Part shown: positions 1 to 9,444 of the stretch, piece by piece
How positions within the stretch are numbered: the stretch's first letter is position 1
Layout: each line of letters opens with the position of its first letter
NCBI GenBank assembly: GCA_032027005.1
Contig: JAVSMW010000005.1
Span: 62,001-126,000 of the forward strand
Source: JAVSMW01 sp032027005
GTDB taxonomy: Bacteria > Bacillota > Thermincolia > Thermincolales > UBA2595
Direction: 5' to 3'
Length of the DNA: 64,000 nucleotides
Translations under genes and position numbers: made by a program
Notes under the pieces: generated by a model
Seen by the model: only the letters and a program-made list of their open reading frames with translations
What the model was told of the DNA's origin: nothing
Database searches by the model: none

Positions 1-1
1 A

Positions 2-184
2 TATGAAATCATTGATGAAAAACTGTATTTAGAGGCCCTATCCCATGTTAAAGATTTCTTCAAAGAATGGGATGAGCGAAAAGCCACAGAAGTTGACTTT
101 TTCGCCAAGTCTGGTATCTCTTTTGTTGATTGGGCAGCCTTTACGGCTAAAGGTAAGTTTGACGGCAATATGTTAAATGGTTAA
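2..184 (+). CDS. C-terminal fragment of an unidentified protein
   Basis: An open frame enters from the left edge and runs 60 codons to a TAA at 182-184. The visible end reads ...FVDWAAFTAKGKFDGNMLNG. It is followed at once by a hairpin terminator shared with the convergent cimA operon, which supports a real gene end on this strand. I do not recognise the family; the fragment is charged and aromatic-rich with no cysteine motif. The start lies outside the window. Confidence 0.55.
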   Translation, partial: YEIIDEKLYLEALSHVKDFFKEWDERKATEVDFFAKSGISFVDWAAFTAKGKFDGNMLNG

Positions 185-187
185 ATA

Positions 188-222
188 ACAAAAAACGGGA
201 GGTTTTAATCCTCCCGATTTTG
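188..222. terminator. Bidirectional rho-independent terminator
   Basis: CGGGAGG and CCTCCCG form a 7-bp GC-rich stem around a TTTTAAT loop, with A-rich sequence on the left and T-rich on the right, so it can end both the plus-strand fragment and the minus-strand cimA operon. The stem overlaps the last codons and stop of cimA. Confidence 0.75.
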
Positions 223-1797
223 CTCAGCTTTTTCTTTTTTAAGCAAACCATAGGCCAAGCTGTCTGCCAGGGCTAGCCAGCTGGCTTCAATGATGTTGCC
301 GGAGACCCCCACTGTACCCCAGGAACCCTGATGATCTTGAGTTTCAATCAATACCCGCACCTGTGAACCTGTGCCGTTCTTGCCTTCCAATACCCGCACC
401 TTATAGTCAGCCAGGATCATATCCTTAATGGCTGGATAAAATCCCTCTAAAGCTTTGCGCAGGGCATTGTCAAGAGCATTAACGGGACCATTGCCTTCTG
501 CGGCAGTATGGACAATTTCGTCCCCCACCCTCATCTTGATAGTAACTTCAGTGTCGGCACTGCCATCTTCCTTCTTTTCCATGATAACCCGGAGATTCTC
601 CAATTTAAATGGCTCCCGGTAGCCGTTAAAACCTTTCCTCAGCAAAAGTTCAAAAGAACCCTCAGCTCCTTCAAACTGGTACCCCTGATGTTCAAGATTC
701 TTGATCTTTTCAAGTACGGCTTTGGTCTCCGGGTTGGTATGATTTAGGTCTAGATCAAGATTGAGTTCGTCAACCTTATAAATAATATTGCTCATCCCTG
801 AAAGTTCCGAAACTAGTACTCTCCGGAGATTACCGACGGTTTCCGGGGGAATATGTTCATAAGTTTCCGGGTTCTTTAATAAGGCGCTGACATGAATCCC
901 GCCCTTATGAGCAAAGGCGCTGTTGCCGACATAAGGTTGATGTGAATTTGGGATAAGGTTTGCCAGTTCACTGACATAACGGGATAATTCTGTGAGGCTC
1001 GTAAGCTCTGCTTCAGGCAGGCATTCATATCCCATTTTCAGCATCAGGTTTGGAATAATTGAACAAAGGTTGGCATTTCCGCATCTCTCACCATAACCAT
1101 TCACTGTCCCCTGCACTTGCACGGCCCCGGCCTCAACAGCCACCAGGGAGTTGGCCACCGCCAGTTCACCGTCATTATGAGCGTGAATGCCCAGGGGCAA
1201 GTGGACGGTCTCCTTTACCTTCCTGACAATCTGCAGGATTTCCAGTGGCAGGCTCCCGCCATTGGTGTCACACAAACAGAGCAGGTCAGCACCGGCTTCC
1301 TGAGCAGCCAGGATAGTTTTCAGGGCATATTCCGGGTTACGTTTATACCCGTCGAAGAAATGTTCCGCATCATAAATAACTTCCAGACCCTGAGACTTCA
1401 AGTACCTCACTGTATCAGTGATCATCCTAAGGTTCTCTTCAAGGGTCGTATTTAAGGCATGGGTGACATGAAAATCCCAGCTCTTGCCGAATATTGCCGC
1501 GGTCTTGACCCCGGATTCTACAGTAGCCTGAATACTAGGGTCCTTGGCCGGATCATTTCCCGCTTTGCAGGTGCTGCCAAAAGCCACAACTTTAGCATTC
1601 TCCAGGTCATATTCCCTGATCCGGAGAAAAAACTCCATATCCTTAGGGTTAGATCCCGGCCAGCCGCCCTCAATATAACTGAATCCCATTTTATCTAACC
1701 TTAAAGCAATTTTCAGTTTATCTTCAACAGACAGGGAAACCCCTTCACCCTGGGTCCCGTCTCGAAGTGTTGTGTCATAAAGTAATATCTTTTTCAT
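205..1797 (-). CDS. cimA: (R)-citramalate synthase
   Basis: Condenses pyruvate with acetyl-CoA to citramalate, giving 2-oxobutanoate for isoleucine without threonine deaminase; cytoplasmic. The 530-residue protein opens with KKILLYDTTLRDGTQGEG, the DRE-TIM metallolyase signature, has HAHND metal ligands near residue 205 and GNANLC after GYGERCG, and carries a LeuA-type regulatory domain from about residue 390. The PGSNPKD stretch and length fit the CimA-like branch rather than LeuA, and a separate leuA lies upstream in the same operon. It is the last gene, 12 bases after leuB, and its end overlaps the terminator. Product feedback by isoleucine is known for the family but cannot be seen here. 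Homocitrate synthase is a less likely alternative. Confidence 0.88.
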   Translation of the reverse strand: MKKILLYDTTLRDGTQGEGVSLSVEDKLKIALRLDKMGFSYIEGGWPGSNPKDMEFFLRIREYDLENAKVVAFGSTCKAGNDPAKDPSIQATVESGVKTAAIFGKSWDFHVTHALNTTLEENLRMITDTVRYLKSQGLEVIYDAEHFFDGYKRNPEYALKTILAAQEAGADLLCLCDTNGGSLPLEILQIVRKVKETVHLPLGIHAHNDGELAVANSLVAVEAGAVQVQGTVNGYGERCGNANLCSIIPNLMLKMGYECLPEAELTSLTELSRYVSELANLIPNSHQPYVGNSAFAHKGGIHVSALLKNPETYEHIPPETVGNLRRVLVSELSGMSNIIYKVDELNLDLDLNHTNPETKAVLEKIKNLEHQGYQFEGAEGSFELLLRKGFNGYREPFKLENLRVIMEKKEDGSADTEVTIKMRVGDEIVHTAAEGNGPVNALDNALRKALEGFYPAIKDMILADYKVRVLEGKNGTGSQVRVLIETQDHQGSWGTVGVSGNIIEASWLALADSLAYGLLKKEKAEQNRED

Positions 1798-1809
1798 TGC
1801 TTCTACTCC

Positions 1810-2874
1810 TCAGATTTGCTCCACTACCCGGTCACCCATTTCCGCTGTGTTCACCGGCTTACCGCCATCTTCCATAATGTCAGGAGTCCGGTAACCCAAA
1901 TCAAGCACTTTTACCACAGCATCTTCAATAACTTTTGCTTCATCATTGAGATCAAAGGCATACCTGAGCATCATCGCCGCTGAGAGAATAGTTGCCAAAG
2001 GATTGGCTTTTTGCTGTCCGGCAATGTCCGGGGCAGAGCCATGACTTGGTTCAAAGAGGCCAACTTTGCCGCCAAGACTGGCTGAAGGAAGCATCCCTAT
2101 AGAACCGGTAAGCATGGAGGCCTGGTCTGTCAGAATATCACCAAACATGTTCTCGGTAACAATAACATCAAACTGTTTAGGCCAGCGAACCAGCTGCATG
2201 GCACAATTGTCGACATACATGTGAATCAGTTCAACCTCGGGATATTCCGCCGCCAGAGCTGTTACTGTTTCTCTCCACAGGCGGGAACTTTCGAGGACAT
2301 TTGCTTTGTCGATAGAATGAAGGACCTTTTTTCTCTTCATCGCTATTTCAAAGCCCAGCCGGGCTATCCGCTCGATTTCTTCGGTGCTGTATACGAGAGT
2401 ATCAACAGCCACCTGACCTGCAGCTGTTTTTTCGCGTTTCTTCTCGCCAAAATACAGACCCCCGGTCAACTCACGGATGACCATAATGTCAGTTCCTTCA
2501 ATTACTTCTCTTTTGAGGGTAGATGCATCCAAAAGGGCATCATACAAAGTGGCGGGGCGCAGGTTGGCATATAAACCCAAGGCCTTTCTGAGGGGCAGCA
2601 GAGCCCCGGCTTCAGGTCTTAGATGTACAGGCAGCGTATCCCATTTAGGCCCGCCAATAGCACCCAACAGCACCGCATCACTGCTGTGGCAGAGTTTAAG
2701 GGTTTCCTCAGGCAGGGGTACACCAACCGCATCGATTGCCGATCCACCTATCTTGCCTTCTGTAAACTCAAAACTGTGGCCATATTTTTGACCAATTACT
2801 TTTAAAACTTTGACAGCTTCAGGTACAATTTCAACCCCGATCCCATCACCGGGTAAAACAGCGATCTTAGGCAT
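1810..2874 (-). CDS. leuB: 3-isopropylmalate dehydrogenase
   Basis: Oxidatively decarboxylates 3-isopropylmalate with NAD to 2-oxoisocaproate in leucine synthesis; in this operon it may also act on methylmalate from the citramalate route. The 354-residue protein has the family order: GDGIG at the N terminus, LRKALGLYANLRPA around residue 95, VIRELTGGLYFGEK substrate loop, the DxxxD metal site in NMFGDILTDQAS near residue 245, and the GLFEPSHGSAPDIAG NAD loop near residue 275. The start codon overlaps the leuD stop by one base, indicating translational coupling. Confidence 0.95.
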   Translation of the reverse strand: MPKIAVLPGDGIGVEIVPEAVKVLKVIGQKYGHSFEFTEGKIGGSAIDAVGVPLPEETLKLCHSSDAVLLGAIGGPKWDTLPVHLRPEAGALLPLRKALGLYANLRPATLYDALLDASTLKREVIEGTDIMVIRELTGGLYFGEKKREKTAAGQVAVDTLVYSTEEIERIARLGFEIAMKRKKVLHSIDKANVLESSRLWRETVTALAAEYPEVELIHMYVDNCAMQLVRWPKQFDVIVTENMFGDILTDQASMLTGSIGMLPSASLGGKVGLFEPSHGSAPDIAGQQKANPLATILSAAMMLRYAFDLNDEAKVIEDAVVKVLDLGYRTPDIMEDGGKPVNTAEMGDRVVEQI

Positions 2875-3368
2875 TACCTGTTCATCCTCCCCCGCACAAA
2901 GTTAATGAGACCGCCGGCATCAATAAGTTCCTGCATAAAGGGAGGTATAGCAGTTATTTTATAACATTGGCCTGTAGTTATGTTGAAGATAAAGCCTTTA
3001 TCAACATCGACATTAACTTCATCACCTTCACTGATGCCATCAACGGCCTCCGGTGATTCCAGGATGGGCAGGCCGATATTAAAGGCATTCCGGTAAAAAA
3101 TCCGGGCAAAGGACTTAGCGATGACACAAGAAACTCCTGCAGCTTTGATACAAATAGGAGCGTGCTCCCTGGAACTGCCACAGCCAAAATTCTTATCTGC
3201 TACAATAATATCCCCTGGCTTTACTTTTTGAGGAAATTCGGGATCAGCATCTTCCATACAATGCAGGGCCAGCTCGGCGGGGTCAGAAGTATTTAAGTAG
3301 CGGGCCGGAATAATGGCATCTGTATCAACGTCAGCCCCAAACTTCCATGATTTTCCTTGAAATTCCAT
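2874..3368 (-). CDS. leuD: 3-isopropylmalate dehydratase small subunit
   Basis: Swivel-domain subunit that pairs with LeuC to isomerise 2- to 3-isopropylmalate through an aconitase-type reaction. At 164 residues it is the short archaeal/clostridial type rather than the roughly 200-residue proteobacterial type. It shows DVDTDAIIPARYL near the start and NFGCGSSREHAP near residue 60, the conserved substrate-contacting loop. Its start abuts the leuC stop and its stop overlaps the leuB start, so leuC-leuD-leuB are tightly coupled. Confidence 0.94.
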   Translation of the reverse strand: MEFQGKSWKFGADVDTDAIIPARYLNTSDPAELALHCMEDADPEFPQKVKPGDIIVADKNFGCGSSREHAPICIKAAGVSCVIAKSFARIFYRNAFNIGLPILESPEAVDGISEGDEVNVDVDKGFIFNITTGQCYKITAIPPFMQELIDAGGLINFVRGRMNR

Positions 3369-4637
3369 TTATTCCACCTCCTCCGGGCCGGCAATCCGAC
3401 CCAGGATAGCGGACGCAGCAGCCACCGCCGGATTTGAGAGATATACTTCACTCTCCGGATGACCCATACGTCCCACAAAATTACGGTTTGTTGTAGCAAT
3501 AGCCCTTTCACCTTTGGCCAGGATGCCCATATGCCCACCCAGGCAGGGTCCGCAGGTAGGCGTGCTGACTGCCGCCCCGGCATCTACAAATATGTCGAAC
3601 AGCCCTTCTTTCATAGCCTGCTTGTAGATCGTCTGGGTTCCAGGGAAGATTACCAGTCTCACGTCCGGATGAACTTCATGGCCCTGCAGAACTTTGGCCG
3701 CCAGGCGGAGATCCTCCATCCGGCCATTGGTACAGGAACCGATCACGGCCTGGTCAATCTCCACAGTACCGACTTCACTGATGGGTTTGGTATTTTCCGG
3801 CAGATGCGGGAAGGCCACCTGAGGTTCGATATCAGCTACATCATATTCAATAACTCTTTCATATTTGGCATCATCGTCACTGTTGTAAAGCTTATAAGGT
3901 CTTTTCGCCCTTGCTTCCACATAATCAACAGTGGTTTGGTCCGGGGCAATAATGCCATTTTTGCCGCCGGCCTCGATGGCCATGTTAGCCATTGTAAAGC
4001 GTCCGTCCATGGACAGGTTGCGAATGGCCGGGCCGGTAAATTCCATAGCTTCATACAGGGCCCCGTCAACACCAATATCACCGATTGCATAAAGGATTAA
4101 ATCCTTGCCGCCAACCCATTCCGGCAGCTCTTCACCGTTAAAGACAAATTTTATGGATTCAGGCACTTTAAACCAAACTTCTCCGGCTGCCATTCCGGCA
4201 GCCATATCTGTACTGCCGACACCGGTGGAGAAGGCTCCTAAGGCGCCATAAGTACAGGTATGGGAGTCAGCACCAATAACTACATCCCCTGGCAGGACTA
4301 TCCCCTGCTCAGGCAGCAGGCAGTGTTCGATACCCATCCGCCCTACCTCAAAATAATTGGTCAGGCCCTGTTTTTTGGCAAAGTCCCGCAAAAGCTTAGC
4401 CTGCTCAGCAGACTTAATATCCTTGTTAGGGGTAAAATGATCAGGTACAAGAACAACTTTCTCTTTGTCAAAAACCTCGGGAACCCCAATCTTTTCAAAC
4501 TCTTTGATGGCCACTGGAGCTGTGATATCATTGCCCAGGACAACATCTACCTTGGAGTTTATCAGTTCACCGGGCTCAACCCGATCCTTGCCTGCATGGG
4601 CGGCCAGGATTTTTTCTGTGATGGTCATACCCATCAA
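3369..4637 (-). CDS. leuC: 3-isopropylmalate dehydratase large subunit
   Basis: Holds the [4Fe-4S] cluster of isopropylmalate isomerase. The cluster cysteines are visible in GSCTNGR (about residue 302) and in TCGPCLGGHMG (about residue 362), with GADSHTCTYGALG near residue 125. At 422 residues it belongs to the shorter LeuC/HacA-type subfamily, matching the short LeuD next to it. Three nearby starts exist (MMGMTIT); the ATG at 4628 is also possible. The same enzyme probably isomerises citramalate made by CimA. Confidence 0.95.
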   Translation of the reverse strand: MMGMTITEKILAAHAGKDRVEPGELINSKVDVVLGNDITAPVAIKEFEKIGVPEVFDKEKVVLVPDHFTPNKDIKSAEQAKLLRDFAKKQGLTNYFEVGRMGIEHCLLPEQGIVLPGDVVIGADSHTCTYGALGAFSTGVGSTDMAAGMAAGEVWFKVPESIKFVFNGEELPEWVGGKDLILYAIGDIGVDGALYEAMEFTGPAIRNLSMDGRFTMANMAIEAGGKNGIIAPDQTTVDYVEARAKRPYKLYNSDDDAKYERVIEYDVADIEPQVAFPHLPENTKPISEVGTVEIDQAVIGSCTNGRMEDLRLAAKVLQGHEVHPDVRLVIFPGTQTIYKQAMKEGLFDIFVDAGAAVSTPTCGPCLGGHMGILAKGERAIATTNRNFVGRMGHPESEVYLSNPAVAAASAILGRIAGPEEVE

Positions 4638-4662
4638 TAATCACCTCTCTTGTTAATCAGTG

Positions 4663-6225
4663 TTAAATGCCGGCTTTTGGCTGGTCCCCGGTTTCGATGT
4701 CCTCAGTCCGGGAGAAAACAATTTTGTTCACAGCATTCAGATAAGCTTTGGCACTGGCTTCCAGGATATCGGTACTCACCCCGCGGCCCAGGAAAGACTT
4801 TTTGGCTCCATTGGGCCTGATTTTGACGGTAACTTCACCCAAAGCGTCCTTGCCTTCAGTAACGGCATGGAGATTATACAGCAATAGGGTGCTGGTAAAC
4901 CCGACTATTTTATCAATAACCTTATACACGGCATCAACGGGACCGTCTCCACAGGCTGCTTCCTCCAGCTTCTCGTCTCCACCGGTTAATCTTACTGTTG
5001 CCGTAGGGATCATCTGGGTGCCGCTGGAAATATGAAGATAATCAAGTTTGTAGGTCTCCGGTACGGTCAGGACCTCATTTTCCACAATAGCGGAAAGGTC
5101 CTCATCTTTGATTTCTTTTTTCTTGTCAGCTAAAGCCTTGAATTTGACAAAGGTCTTATCAATTTCCTCATCTGACAGGCTGTACCCAAGTTCTGACAGC
5201 CGGTCCTTGATGGCATGGCGCCCGGAATGCTTTCCTAACACGATGTTGTTTATATTTAAGCCAATCATTTCGGGATTCATGATTTCATAAGTGCTTCTTT
5301 CTTTCAGCACCCCATCCTGATGAATCCCCGATTCATGAGCGAAGGCGTTTTTCCCCACAATAGCCTTATTCGGCTGGACTTTCATGCCGGTTAGATTACT
5401 GACCAGCCTGCTGGTCCGGTAAAGCTCGTCTTTTTTGATGCCTGTGCTTTTATTATAAAAAGGATGCCTGGTATAAAGAGCCATGACGACTTCTTCCAGG
5501 GAAGCATTGCCGGCCCGCTCACCGATACCGTTCACAGCACATTCTACCTGCTGGGCACCGGTAATTACGGCTGCCAGCGAATTGGCCACTGCCATGCCTA
5601 GATCATTGTGGCAGTGCACACTGATTACAGCCTGATCTATATTTGGCACCCGCTCTTTGATATCCCTGATAAACTCACCAAATTCGGTGGGTGTCGCATA
5701 ACCGACCGTATCCGGAATATTGACCGTCGTTGCCCCGGCAGAAATTGCCGCTTCTAAGACCTGGCACAGAAAATCCAGGTCACTCCGGAAGGCATCCTCT
5801 GCCGAAAATTCAACATCAGATGTATATTGCTTGGCCCGCCTGACACCGGCTGCCGCGGCTTCCAGAACTTCCGCCCTGGACATCCGCAGTTTATGCTTAA
5901 GGTGTATATCAGAAGTGGCAATAAACGTATGAATCCTGGCCTGATCTGCGTTTTTTAGGGCTTCCCAGGCCCGGTCAATATCTGCAAAAGACGTTCGGGC
6001 TAAACCGGCAATAGTTACGCCCCTGACCTTTTCAGCAATGTTCTTAACGGCTTCAAAATCCCCTACAGATGCAATAGGGAACCCGGCTTCAATAATATCC
6101 ACACCAAGTTTCTGGAGCTGTTTGGCAATGTCCAGCTTATCCTGGGCATTCAGATTCACCCCTGGTGACTGTTCGCCATCCCTTAATGTGGTGTCAAATA
6201 TCCTAACCCGGTCACTCATGGTCAT
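4663..6225 (-). CDS. leuA: 2-isopropylmalate synthase
   Basis: Condenses 2-oxoisovalerate with acetyl-CoA, the committed step of leucine synthesis. The 520-residue protein begins with VRIFDTTLRDGEQSPG, has HCHNDLGMAVANSLAA near residue 200 (metal-binding HxH), GIGERAGNASLEE after it, and HESGIHQDG near residue 292. A C-terminal regulatory domain spans about 390-520 (GGDEKLEEAACGDGPVDAVYK region) and is where leucine inhibition acts in the family. It is separated from the second ilvB by about 80 bases with an AT-rich ATTGACAATT-type repeat. Confidence 0.95.
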   Translation of the reverse strand: MTMSDRVRIFDTTLRDGEQSPGVNLNAQDKLDIAKQLQKLGVDIIEAGFPIASVGDFEAVKNIAEKVRGVTIAGLARTSFADIDRAWEALKNADQARIHTFIATSDIHLKHKLRMSRAEVLEAAAAGVRRAKQYTSDVEFSAEDAFRSDLDFLCQVLEAAISAGATTVNIPDTVGYATPTEFGEFIRDIKERVPNIDQAVISVHCHNDLGMAVANSLAAVITGAQQVECAVNGIGERAGNASLEEVVMALYTRHPFYNKSTGIKKDELYRTSRLVSNLTGMKVQPNKAIVGKNAFAHESGIHQDGVLKERSTYEIMNPEMIGLNINNIVLGKHSGRHAIKDRLSELGYSLSDEEIDKTFVKFKALADKKKEIKDEDLSAIVENEVLTVPETYKLDYLHISSGTQMIPTATVRLTGGDEKLEEAACGDGPVDAVYKVIDKIVGFTSTLLLYNLHAVTEGKDALGEVTVKIRPNGAKKSFLGRGVSTDILEASAKAYLNAVNKIVFSRTEDIETGDQPKAGI

Positions 6226-6308
6226 TCCCCCTTTCTAATTGACAATTGAGAATGGACAATTGACAATCAAAAAACGCTTACGAAAATGAATTTCTAAGAA
6301 GGTTGCAG

Positions 6309-7988
6309 TTATTCTTGAATATCCAAGTCTATCGGCTGATTTAGGGTCTTCCCGGCCAGCACCATGGGATAAACATTTTCTTCAACCTTTGTTATGCAGT
6401 CAACTATCACCGGGCCCGGATGTTTTATAGCCTGCTCAATTACCTGCCGCAGCTGCCCGGACTCTGTGACCCGCAGGCCTAAGGCATCATATACTCCGGC
6501 AAATTTAACAAAATCCGGATTCCTGGTAAAATTGACGGCTATATAACGGGCCTGGCTGTAAAACTCCTGGAGCTGGCGCACCATCCCCAGAGCCTGATTG
6601 TTGATAATAATCACCTTAATTGGCAGGTTCTGTTCCACTGCTGTCCCAAATTCCTGCATACACATCTGAAAACTACCGTCACCGGTTATCAGAATAACAT
6701 CTCTGTCCGGCTCCCCGATTTTGGCCCCAATGGCGGCCGGCAGGCCATATCCCATGGTACCCAGGCCCCCTGAGGAAATAAAAGTACGGGGCTTCTTACT
6801 CCGGTAATACTGGGCTGCCCACATTTGATGCTGACCCACATCAGTGACGATAACAGCCTCACCGTCAGTCACTTCCTGCAGGGTCTCAATAATAAACTGG
6901 GGTCTTAAGTCCGGGCCGGGCTGGTATTTTAGAGGGTACTTATTTCTCCAGCCGTTGATTAAGGCCAGCCATTTTTCCTCCCGTTTTTCATCCAAACACT
7001 CCAGCATTTCCTCCATGACCAGTTTGACATCCCCTACTATTGGCAAATCGACTCTGACATTTTTGCCTATTTCCGCAGGGTCAATATCCACATGAATGAT
7101 CTTGGCCTTGGGGGCAAAGGACGAGAAATCTACTGCAACCCTGTCATCAAACCGTACGCCCAGGGCAATCACTAAATCGCACTCCATGACAGCATTGTTC
7201 GCATATCTGGTCCCATGCAGACCCAGCATCCCCAGTGATAAGGGGTGGCCGCCGGGCAGTGCCCCCAGTCCCATCAATGTAGTGGTAACCGGCGCAGAAA
7301 TTTTTTCAGCCAGGCTGGTCAGCACTTCTGAAGCATTAGCTGAAATAATTCCTCCTCCGGCATAAATCAAAGGGCACCGGGCCTTCATAATCATATCACC
7401 GGCTGTGGCAATCTGGGTTTTATGGCCCTTATATGTAGTCTTATAGCCCAACAATCTGAGGTCACGTGGAGCAGAGTAATTTATCTGGGCCTGCAATATA
7501 TTTTTGGGCAGGTCGATGAGTACCGGCCCTGGCCGCCCGGTAGACGCAATGTGAAAAGCCCGCTTGATGATAAGGGGAAGCTTTTCAGCATCTTTCACCA
7601 GGTAATTATGTTTGGTAATAGGGATTGTAATCCCTGTGATGTCAACTTCCTGAAAGGCATCAGTACCTACCAAGGTAGTCGGTACCTGCCCGGTAATAAT
7701 AACCATAGGAATAGAATCCATGTATGCGTTAGCTATTCCTGTCACCAGATTGGTGGCTCCCGGCCCTGATGTAGCCATACACACACCCACTTTGCCGGTC
7801 ACCCTGGCATAGCCGTCAGCCGCATGGACAGCTCCCTGTTCATGCCGCACAAGAATATGTTCGATTTCTGACGAATCAAATAAAGCATCATATATCGGCA
7901 GGGTAGCCCCTCCCGGATAACCGAAAATCTTTTCTACTCCCTGTTCCTTAAGACACTTTACCAGTGCTTCAGCGGCTGTTATCTTCAT
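6309..7988 (-). CDS. ilvB: Acetolactate synthase large subunit, second copy
   Basis: ThDP-dependent acetohydroxyacid synthase catalytic subunit, 559 residues. Seen: YPGGATLPIYDAL and RHEQGAVHAADGYAR with the catalytic Glu near residue 50, central domain CPLIYAGGGI, and the ThDP/Mg motif GDGSFQMCMQEFGTA near residue 435 ending in NNQAL. It is clearly paralogous to the ilvB at 9961 but lies after ilvC without its own small subunit, behind a repeat-rich gap of about 460 bases. It may share IlvN or work alone. A catabolic acetolactate synthase is less likely given the operon. Confidence 0.88.
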   Translation of the reverse strand: MKITAAEALVKCLKEQGVEKIFGYPGGATLPIYDALFDSSEIEHILVRHEQGAVHAADGYARVTGKVGVCMATSGPGATNLVTGIANAYMDSIPMVIITGQVPTTLVGTDAFQEVDITGITIPITKHNYLVKDAEKLPLIIKRAFHIASTGRPGPVLIDLPKNILQAQINYSAPRDLRLLGYKTTYKGHKTQIATAGDMIMKARCPLIYAGGGIISANASEVLTSLAEKISAPVTTTLMGLGALPGGHPLSLGMLGLHGTRYANNAVMECDLVIALGVRFDDRVAVDFSSFAPKAKIIHVDIDPAEIGKNVRVDLPIVGDVKLVMEEMLECLDEKREEKWLALINGWRNKYPLKYQPGPDLRPQFIIETLQEVTDGEAVIVTDVGQHQMWAAQYYRSKKPRTFISSGGLGTMGYGLPAAIGAKIGEPDRDVILITGDGSFQMCMQEFGTAVEQNLPIKVIIINNQALGMVRQLQEFYSQARYIAVNFTRNPDFVKFAGVYDALGLRVTESGQLRQVIEQAIKHPGPVIVDCITKVEENVYPMVLAGKTLNQPIDLDIQE

Positions 7989-8446
7989 GCCATTGCCTCC
8001 TTACAAAGTGAGTAGTACGTAGTGTTTAGTGGGTAGTGACTTTAGTACATTCGAAAGTATTAGCAATCATTAGATTATATCAACAAAAAAGATGTTCCGG
8101 GTGATAGGCAGAAAATATGACGCAGAGATAGAAGGTGAGAATACTAGAAAGGCGCGCCTCGTTCAGTTCCCTCGGCGCGCGCCTTNTTCTGTACTACACA
8201 CCTTAGCCTTTTCCACAAATGTGGAAAAGATATACTTTCCTGTAGTAGAACAGAGACGCAGAGAGTGAGTGCTATATAATGTTTCTCTGCGTCTCTATGA
8301 ACTCTGCGTTATCTTTTTAACCCCGTGCCTTTTCAGTTAGTACATCAGCTGCAAAATTTATTAGTCGCGAGTTGCGAGTAGTTTTCAGCTCTTAGTGGTG
8401 CCGCGAAGCGGCATGAGTGTCTACCCACTCTCCACTCCCCACTACA
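7989..8446. repeat. Repeat-rich intergenic island between ilvC and the second ilvB
   Basis: No gene is supported in this 458-base gap. It holds several palindromes: a GGCGCGCC/GGCGCGCGCC hairpin at about 8149-8185 (beside an N), a perfect TTTTCCAC/GTGGAAAA palindrome at 8209-8228, and a perfect 13-bp inverted repeat AGAGACGCAGAGA / TCTCTGCGTCTCT at 8252-8264 and 8284-8296. The ATGACGCAGAG and ATCTTTTTAACCCCGTG segments recur at 61628-61803, so this is a dispersed family. GTAGTGGGTAGT-type low-complexity sequence flanks it. Confidence 0.7.
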
Positions 8447-9442
8447 TTACTTCTTCTTTAACCAGGACATCATCCCACGGAGTTCTTTACCGACAACTTC
8501 GATCGGGTGTTCTGCCCCGGCTCTCCTTAAAGCGTTGAACACCGGGCGGTTGACTTGGTTTTCAAGGAGCCATTCCCGGGCAAACTGTCCGGATTGAATC
8601 TCATACAGAACCTGACGCATTTCTTCTCTGGTTTCTTCGGTGATGATACGGGGACCGGTCACATAATCACCATATTCAGCCGTATCACTGATAGAATATC
8701 TCATGTTGCTCATGCCGCCTTCATAAATCAGGTCAACAATCAGTTTCATTTCATGCAGGCACTCGAAATATGCCATTTCCGGGGCATATCCGGCCTCCAC
8801 CAAAGTATCAAAACCGGCTTTGATCAGCTCAGATACACCGCCGCACAGGACTGCCTGCTCACCAAAGAGGTCTGTCTCAGTTTCTTCTTTAAAGGTGGTC
8901 TCAAATACACCCGCTCTGGTGCAGCCCACTCCCTTGGCATAAGCCAACGCAAAATCCATAGCTTTGCCGGAAGCGTCCTGGTGAACTGCAACCAGTCCGG
9001 GAACCCCTGCACCTTCCTGATACATCCGGCGCACCATATGTCCGGGACTCTTAGGAGCAGCCATGATAACATCAACATCAGCCGGAGGTACGATTTGTCC
9101 AAAATGAATGTTAAAACCATGGGAGAATACCAATACTTTTCCTGCAGTCAGGTGTTGGGCAATTGACTCTTTGTAAATAGCACCCTGAGTCTGATCAGGT
9201 ACCAGGATCTGAATCAGGTCGGCTTTTTCCGCCGCTTCGGCCACTGTCATTACCTCAAAGCCATATTCGGCCGCCTCGTTCCACCTGGCACTGCCTTTAT
9301 GTAGGCCGATAATAACATTTAAACCGCTGTCCTTCAGGTTTTGGGCCTGGGCATGGCCCTGGCTCCCATAACCAATCACAGCAATAGTCTTGTCCTTTAA
9401 GAGACTTAAATCGGCATCATTATCGTAATACAGCTTTACCAA
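8447..9442 (-). CDS. ilvC: Ketol-acid reductoisomerase
   Basis: Converts acetolactate or acetohydroxybutyrate to the dihydroxy acid with NAD(P)H and Mg. The 331-residue class I enzyme shows the Rossmann motif VIGYGSQGHAQAQNLKDSG at residues 22-40, APKSPGHMVRRMYQEGAGVP near 130, and the metal-binding ETETDLFGEQAVLCGG near 187 and CLHEMKLIVDLIYEGG near 225. The start lies 2 bases from the ilvN stop, so the two are coupled. Confidence 0.96.
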   Translation of the reverse strand: MVKLYYDNDADLSLLKDKTIAVIGYGSQGHAQAQNLKDSGLNVIIGLHKGSARWNEAAEYGFEVMTVAEAAEKADLIQILVPDQTQGAIYKESIAQHLTAGKVLVFSHGFNIHFGQIVPPADVDVIMAAPKSPGHMVRRMYQEGAGVPGLVAVHQDASGKAMDFALAYAKGVGCTRAGVFETTFKEETETDLFGEQAVLCGGVSELIKAGFDTLVEAGYAPEMAYFECLHEMKLIVDLIYEGGMSNMRYSISDTAEYGDYVTGPRIITEETREEMRQVLYEIQSGQFAREWLLENQVNRPVFNALRRAGAEHPIEVVGKELRGMMSWLKKK

Positions 9443-9444
9443 CT

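Noticed and set aside
3459..4100. 213-codon open frame on the plus strand
   Set aside because: It is antisense to leuC, has no ribosome site, and leuC is certain.
8555..9166. 203-codon open frame on the plus strand
   Set aside because: Antisense shadow of ilvC; no family motif.
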